Below, one piece after another: positions 60,469 to 64,000 of a stretch of DNA of 64,000 bases. Below the pieces are notes generated by a model. That model was not told the DNA's origin and searched no databases. It saw only the letters and a program-made list of their open reading frames with translations. Position numbers and translations under genes: made by a program. The DNA comes from Paraburkholderia sejongensis. Its GTDB lineage: Bacteria; Pseudomonadota; Gammaproteobacteria; Burkholderiales; Burkholderiaceae. The first letter of the stretch is position 1; every line of letters starts with the position of its first letter. The stretch spans positions 106,752 through 170,751 of the forward strand of contig NZ_JAJITD010000016.1 in NCBI RefSeq assembly GCF_020880815.1, written 5' to 3'.

Positions 60469-61127
60469 TCAGCGCGGCACTCGATCACCCGAACACTGTT
60501 CTGGATACGCTGCTCGCCAAGGGTGGCCGCGCTCATAGGCTCGCCAGATTGACAGCGTTGCACGAGATTTGCCGCAAGCATCAGGAGTCTGGCTCGCGCG
60601 ACTTCTCTCTCCCAACCATTGGCCGCCTGGTTGAGACCGAAGGAATTCTGAAGGGGCGCGTCCTCTACAACACGCAATCGGCGGATTACCGTGAGCTGAT
60701 ATCGGCGTGGGCCATGTATGCCGGGCCAGTGACGTCGCAATCAACGAAGCCGCTGGCAAGCCACGAATACCTCATGCGTATTCATGACCCTGCGATCCGC
60801 TCCATCATGCAGACGATCATCGGGGAGCGAGACAGACTCAGGGCAGAGGTCAACCTTCTGAAGGCCAGCACGCAAGTCGTCGTGGACCGGCGCCCAATCG
60901 GTGTGCGTGCACCGGGAGCCGCCATCGTGTCACCCACAACGACGAGTGGCCAAACCGCGCAGATCACGCCTTCAGAACGAGAAGCGCTGGAGAAGGCGGT
61001 CTCTGCCGACTACCTTGAGCGACACGGCTTACGCGAAGGTAGCCATGGTGAGATCGTGAACGAACGGGGTCGCACTGTTTTCGATGTTGGCTTCGCGCGT
61101 GCGATACGTAAGCTCCTCAAGACCTAA
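60465..61127 (+). CDS. GmtX-like partner protein of the recombinase module
   Basis: 220-residue protein that overlaps the recombinase stop by four bases. It starts I-S-A-A-L-D-H-P-N-T-V-L-D-T-L-L-A-K and has G-S-R-D-F-S-L-P-T-I-G-R-L-V-E-T-E-G-I, a helical helix-turn-helix-like segment. The C-terminus is S-A-D-Y-L-E-R-H-G-L-R-E-G-S-H-G-E-I. This pattern fits the small third protein (GmtX) of gamma-mobile-trio modules, an identification from memory of the family. It is intact although its recombinase partner is truncated. Likely role: accessory DNA-binding protein of transposition. Confidence 0.65.
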   Translation: MISAALDHPNTVLDTLLAKGGRAHRLARLTALHEICRKHQESGSRDFSLPTIGRLVETEGILKGRVLYNTQSADYRELISAWAMYAGPVTSQSTKPLASHEYLMRIHDPAIRSIMQTIIGERDRLRAEVNLLKASTQVVVDRRPIGVRAPGAAIVSPTTTSGQTAQITPSEREALEKAVSADYLERHGLREGSHGEIVNERGRTVFDVGFARAIRKLLKT

Positions 61128-61315
61128 ACCGTCGATCAACGAAACGATGCATTTCGATGTACGCATACATCGAAACGAAGGATCCCCAGAGACGCCAACA
61201 CAGAAAGCTTCCCTGCTGTTCGCTCTCAAACTATGTACTCCACGGGTATAGGTCCATAAATACGGGTGAATGGCTTCCGGCAGGAGCGGGACGGCTGTCA
61301 TGGGGGCAAAAATAC

Positions 61316-61331
61316 CTGTATGGATATACAG
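61316..61331 (+). promoter_or_regulatory. Second LexA-box-like site, inverted relative to the imuA box
   Basis: CTGTATGGATATACAG, a CTG-N10-CAG palindrome. Its flanks match those of the imuA box in opposite orientation (GCAAAAATACCTGTAT here, CTAAAATACCTGTAT read from the minus strand there). No SOS gene follows, so it is either an SOS site that lost its gene or an edge repeat of the island. Confidence 0.6.
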
Positions 61332-61420
61332 TATGCTACACGGTTTTTATGAGATAGCGAACAGGCAGTTTTTGGGGCGCGGCTGCGGGGAGGCGGGTGT
61401 GGGGACGTTCGCGCGACTGT

Positions 61421-61534
61421 GATTCGATCGAGTCCGGCGCTCGCGAAGATTGGGAATCGCGTTATCCGGAAAGTGGTTGGGAACGCTTCAAGGCCGCGGT
61501 GCGACATGAGTGGGAGCGAATGACGGGCGGCTGA
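61421..61534 (+). pseudogene. 3' fragment of a protein gene
   Basis: A 37-codon open frame with no start, D-S-I-E-S-G-A-R-E-D-W-E-S-R-Y-P-E-S-G-W-E-R-F then K-A-A-V-R-H-E-W-E-R-M-T-G-G and TGA. This looks like the common C-terminus of Burkholderia stress-response-type proteins, suggesting a gene cut by the island edge. The match is from memory of such C-termini; frame openness alone would not be enough. Confidence 0.35.
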
Positions 61535-61635
61535 CCGGCGGTTTGCGGAGGACTTACCCCCAGCCGGTTTAAAGAAGGCCGCGACGGCGCTGTGCCGCTC
61601 GCGGGCTGCCGACACGACCGTTGCGACAGCCGCCG

Positions 61636-63603
61636 CTAGCGCCCCGCATTTAACTTCCGCCACAAAGTCGTCTTGCTGATTCCAAGCGCCGCACAGACCG
61701 CATCGCGATCGCCGTCATGAGCGGCGAGCGCCGCGCGGATCTGATCGGCTTCGACATGCCGACTGCGTTCGCGCAGCGTCTGCGCGGCGGCCTTAGTGGT
61801 CCGAACAATCGGTTCGACGATTTCCGGCGCGACCGCGCGCAGCATTTCGCGAGTGACCACGCCGGCGTCGGCATCAGCATCAGCGTCGACCTCCGCCAGC
61901 TCCACCGCGATCCGCTCGATCACATTCTGTAATTCCCGCACATTCCCCGGCCACGCATAACGCCGCAACGACGGGCCGAGCGCACTCAACACACGCGCGG
62001 CGGCCTCCGCATCCGGCACCCGCGCCGCCAATCTTGGCTCGCGCACCGCTGCCTGGCGCAACAGCTCGGCCGCCAGCGGCAGCAGATCGTTCGGCCGCTC
62101 GCGCAACGCCGGCAGCGCGATGCCTAGAATATTGAGCCGGTAATACAGATCGGCCCGAAAACTCCCGGCCGCGACGCTATCGGTCAACGCGCGATGCGTG
62201 GCCGCCACCACGCGAATATCGACCCGCATCGGCTCGGTGGACCCGAGCCGCACGACCTCGCGCTCCTGCAACACACGCAGCAAGCGACTTTGCAACGACA
62301 ACGGCATTTCGCCGATCTCATCGAGAAACAGCGTGCCGCGATGCGCGACTTCGATCAACCCGGCCTTGCCGCCCTTGCGCGCGCCGGTAAACGCGCCTTC
62401 CTCATAACCGAACAACTCGCTCTCGAGCAGCGCTTCGGGAAACGCGCCGCAGTTGATCGCGACGAACGCGAAATCGCGTCGCGTGCTCAGCTGATGCATG
62501 CTCTGCGCGACCATCTCCTTGCCGGTGCCGCTCTCGCCGAGAATGAGCACCGTCGCATCGGACTTCGCATAGCGCCGCACCAGCGCGCGCACGCGTTCGA
62601 TCGAATCGGCGCTGCCGACGATATCGTCGATCCGGTAACGCGCGCTGAACTGCTGGACGCGCTGACGCGCGCGCAGCGTGCGATCGAGCCGTTCGACCGC
62701 GCGCGATTCCTGAAACGTCAGCACGGTGCCCGCGGTTGCGTTATTGCTCGCGAGCGGCCCGCGATGCACGACGTAGCTCGCGCCGCGCACCGTGCAGAAA
62801 CTGTCGCCGTCGGTATCGGGCAGGCTGCCCGCGAGGTCCGGCGCGATCTCGAGCAGCGCGCGGCCGACCGCCTTCGCGGGATCGATGCCGAGCACGCTCG
62901 CCAGACGCCGATTCATCAGTTCGACGCGGCCCTGCGCATCGAGCGCGACCACGCCGTCGCGCAGATGCTGCAGCAACGTGTCCAGGCGCTGACGGCGCAC
63001 GGTTTCGCGGCGCGTCGCCTGCGCGACTTCGAGCGCGGTATCGAAGCCCGCGCGCACCGACGCGCGCGAGTACAGAAACATCGCGCCCATGCCGGCGCTC
63101 GCGGCGAGGTCGGCGACGAGGCCGGGGCCGACGACGACATCGATGCCGCGATCGCGCAGATCGAGCACCAGGCTTTCCGCGTCCTGCGCGGAGTGGTACG
63201 ACGCGAAGGTCACGTCGAGCGCATAGGCGGCGACGAAGCGGCGCACTTCGTCGGGCGCGTCGCCGTGCGTGACGAGCGCGACCCGCGCGCCTTCGCGGCG
63301 CGCCCGCGCGAGCGCGTGCATGACGTCGTAGCCGGTCGGGCTGATCCGCACGACCGGCACCGATACGCGCGTTTTCAGATACGCGCCGTTCGAGCCGCCG
63401 GCGAGCACGACGTCGGGACGCTCGGCGCCCGCGCTTTCGATTTCGCGGACCGCGTCCTCGAACGCATGCGAGACGATCCGGAAGTCCGCGCGCTCGACGT
63501 ATTCGCCGGCGATATCGAAGAACAGTTCGCGCAGCCGGCTGATGCTCAGTGCCCAGATGCGCGGACGCTGCGGCGGTTCGTACAGAGGCAGGGGAGTGCT
63601 CAA
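61636..63603 (-). CDS. prpR: PrpR, sigma-54-dependent activator of propionate catabolism
   Basis: 655-residue enhancer-binding protein that switches on 2-methylcitrate-cycle genes when 2-methylcitrate is bound. Order: an N-terminal PrpR sensor domain (residues about 30-190), a PAS domain (L-D-A-Q-G-R-V-E-L-M-N-R-R-L, around 215-300), a AAA+ domain and a Fis-type helix-turn-helix. The AAA+ part has Walker A G-E-S-G-T-G-K-E and the sigma-54-contacting G-A-F-T-G-A loop; Walker B is in H-R-G-T-L-F-L-D-E-I-G-E-M. The end is A-V-C-A-A-L-G-I-S-K-T-T-L-W-R-K-L. It is divergent from prpC, with a sigma-54 promoter and repeated ATGAAA/TTTCAT sites between them. Confidence 0.95.
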   Translation of the reverse strand: MSTPLPLYEPPQRPRIWALSISRLRELFFDIAGEYVERADFRIVSHAFEDAVREIESAGAERPDVVLAGGSNGAYLKTRVSVPVVRISPTGYDVMHALARARREGARVALVTHGDAPDEVRRFVAAYALDVTFASYHSAQDAESLVLDLRDRGIDVVVGPGLVADLAASAGMGAMFLYSRASVRAGFDTALEVAQATRRETVRRQRLDTLLQHLRDGVVALDAQGRVELMNRRLASVLGIDPAKAVGRALLEIAPDLAGSLPDTDGDSFCTVRGASYVVHRGPLASNNATAGTVLTFQESRAVERLDRTLRARQRVQQFSARYRIDDIVGSADSIERVRALVRRYAKSDATVLILGESGTGKEMVAQSMHQLSTRRDFAFVAINCGAFPEALLESELFGYEEGAFTGARKGGKAGLIEVAHRGTLFLDEIGEMPLSLQSRLLRVLQEREVVRLGSTEPMRVDIRVVAATHRALTDSVAAGSFRADLYYRLNILGIALPALRERPNDLLPLAAELLRQAAVREPRLAARVPDAEAAARVLSALGPSLRRYAWPGNVRELQNVIERIAVELAEVDADADADAGVVTREMLRAVAPEIVEPIVRTTKAAAQTLRERSRHVEADQIRAALAAHDGDRDAVCAALGISKTTLWRKLNAGR

Positions 63604-63670
63604 GATGGTCGGCTCACGGCAGGGCTGGATCAGAATCGCATTATGCGCGCGCTGGTTTCGAATCTGAAAT

Positions 63671-63690
63671 ATGAAATTTCATTTATGAAA
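63671..63690. promoter_or_regulatory. Candidate PrpR upstream activating site
   Basis: ATGAAATTTCATTTATGAAA: a 12-bp palindrome (63671-63682) overlapped by a second inverted ATGAAA/TTTCAT pair. It lies about 80 bases upstream of the sigma-54 promoter, the usual distance for an enhancer-binding protein, and next to the prpR start. Confidence 0.65.
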
Positions 63691-63765
63691 TAAGCGATTG
63701 TGTCACAGCTCAAAACCGCACGGCGGAAGCGCGCCAAATCAGGCACTTAGCGCGCCGCGGGGCAG

Positions 63766-63782
63766 TTGGCCCGTTCCTTGCA
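63766..63782 (+). promoter_or_regulatory. Sigma-54 promoter of prpC
   Basis: TTGGCCCGTTCCTTGCA fits the -24/-12 consensus TGGCAC-N5-TTGC: GG at 63768-63769 and GC at 63780-63781 with the required 10-base gap. It is 59 bases before the prpC start, matching control by PrpR. Confidence 0.85.
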
Positions 63783-63840
63783 TTCAACGCTGCCCAACCA
63801 AAACTGTGACCCAGTCCAACCCATCTCTGGAGACAATCGA

Positions 63841-64000
63841 TGAGCGAAGCAGACAACAGCACGCCGAACGCCGGCGCCTTCAAGCCGAAAAAATCCGTCG
63901 CGCTGTCCGGCGTGACCGCGGGCAACACCGCGCTGTGCACGGTCGGCAAGACCGGCAACGATCTGCATTACCGCGGCTACGACATCCTCGACATCGCCGG
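63841..64000 (+). CDS. prpC: PrpC, 2-methylcitrate synthase (5' part, runs off the window)
   Basis: The first 53 codons of the enzyme that joins propionyl-CoA and oxaloacetate. The translated start S-E-A-D-N-S-T-P-N, then F-K-P-K-K-S-V-A-L-S-G-V-T-A-G-N-T and D-L-H-Y-R-G-Y-D-I-L-D-I-A, matches PrpC-type citrate synthases. The frame is open to the window end. It is divergent from prpR and lies behind the sigma-54 promoter at 63766-63782, a PrpR-controlled arrangement. A prpB gene, often first in the operon, is not between prpR and prpC here. Confidence 0.93.

Larger units (their letters stand above)
55032..61331. mobile_element. Candidate accessory island with a decayed tyrosine-recombinase module
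   Basis: The segment holds small lone genes and ends with a truncated GmtZ-like integrase and a GmtX-like gene. Its two edges carry near-identical sequences in inverted orientation (about 27 of 31 positions, containing CTGTAT and ATACAGGTATTTT). Gene density is low, with long non-coding stretches at 55048-55436 and 58073-58848. These points suggest an old integrated element. Exact ends and the target site are uncertain, and the LexA-box-like edges could instead be two SOS sites. Confidence 0.4.
61128..61635. other. Right edge of the island and intergenic region up to prpR
   Basis: 508 bases with no complete gene. It contains the LexA-box-like site at 61316-61331 and a short 3' gene fragment at 61421-61534. 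The minus-strand frame at 61298-61663 overlaps prpR's end and is not convincing. The stretch next to 61130-61300 has no recognised feature. Confidence 0.45.

Noticed and set aside
61298..61663. 121-codon minus-strand frame near the second LexA-like box
   Set aside because: Overlaps the end of prpR, has no start signal and no recognisable sequence, so it is not an SOS gene for that box.

Overview
The window is about 64 kb of GC-rich proteobacterial chromosome, most like Paraburkholderia or another Burkholderiaceae member. This is judged from codon use, dense -GCG-/-CGC- coding, the imuA-imuB-dnaE2 mutasome, a PrpR-regulated 2-methylcitrate locus, and GbpR-type LysR, AAHS and ACS transporter families. 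No rRNA, tRNA or CRISPR array was recognised.

Region by region: (1) 0.5-15.4 kb is an exopolysaccharide cluster: Wzc-type tyrosine-kinase co-polymerase, two GT4 and one GT2 glycosyltransferases, a secreted clan-A glycoside hydrolase, a Wzx flippase, an oppositely oriented Wzy/O-antigen ligase-like polymerase, ManC (GDP-mannose supply), a polyprenyl-phosphate initiating sugar transferase and an ATP-grasp protein. (2) 15.5-16.4 kb holds two small conserved unknowns. (3) 16.5-21.3 kb is a sugar-acid catabolic unit: MFS importer, LysR regulator, rhamnonate-dehydratase-like enolase and a PdxA-like dehydrogenase, with related DNA elements upstream of both outward transcripts. (4) 21.4-23.6 kb is a lower-GC island: a Cys-rich carrier-like protein, an M35-type zinc peptidase and two tandem copies of a small OmpA-like lipoprotein. 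A decayed version with one intact OmpA-like gene lies at 33.8-34.8 kb. (5) 24-33 kb between them is a galactan-use operon: LacI regulator, twin operators, ABC oligosaccharide importer, GH42 beta-galactosidase and GH53 endo-galactanase. (6) 35-38.4 kb has PadR and a divergent dienoyl-CoA reductase (FadH) plus a SnoaL-fold protein, with two palindromic operators on the promoter. (7) 38.5-49.6 kb has an AAHS transporter, a PQQ-propeller protein, a split gtr-like surface-glycosylation set, a tartrate/D-malate dehydrogenase and an animal-type heme peroxidase. (8) 49.7-55.05 kb is the SOS mutasome imuA-imuB-dnaE2 behind a LexA box. (9) 55.05-61.5 kb is an accessory island of small genes ending in a 5'-truncated GmtZ-like tyrosine recombinase and a GmtX-like partner, bounded by two inverted LexA-box-like copies. 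(10) 61.6-64 kb is PrpR and, divergently, the start of PrpC behind a sigma-54 promoter.

The strongest candidate for an undescribed system is the peptidase/OmpA-like lipoprotein module of region 4. It has the layout of a toxin with its immunity gene: a translationally overlapping partner gene, tandem duplication of the partner, and, at the second locus, loss of the peptidase with retention of the partner. This is inference from layout; no secretion apparatus lies in the window.
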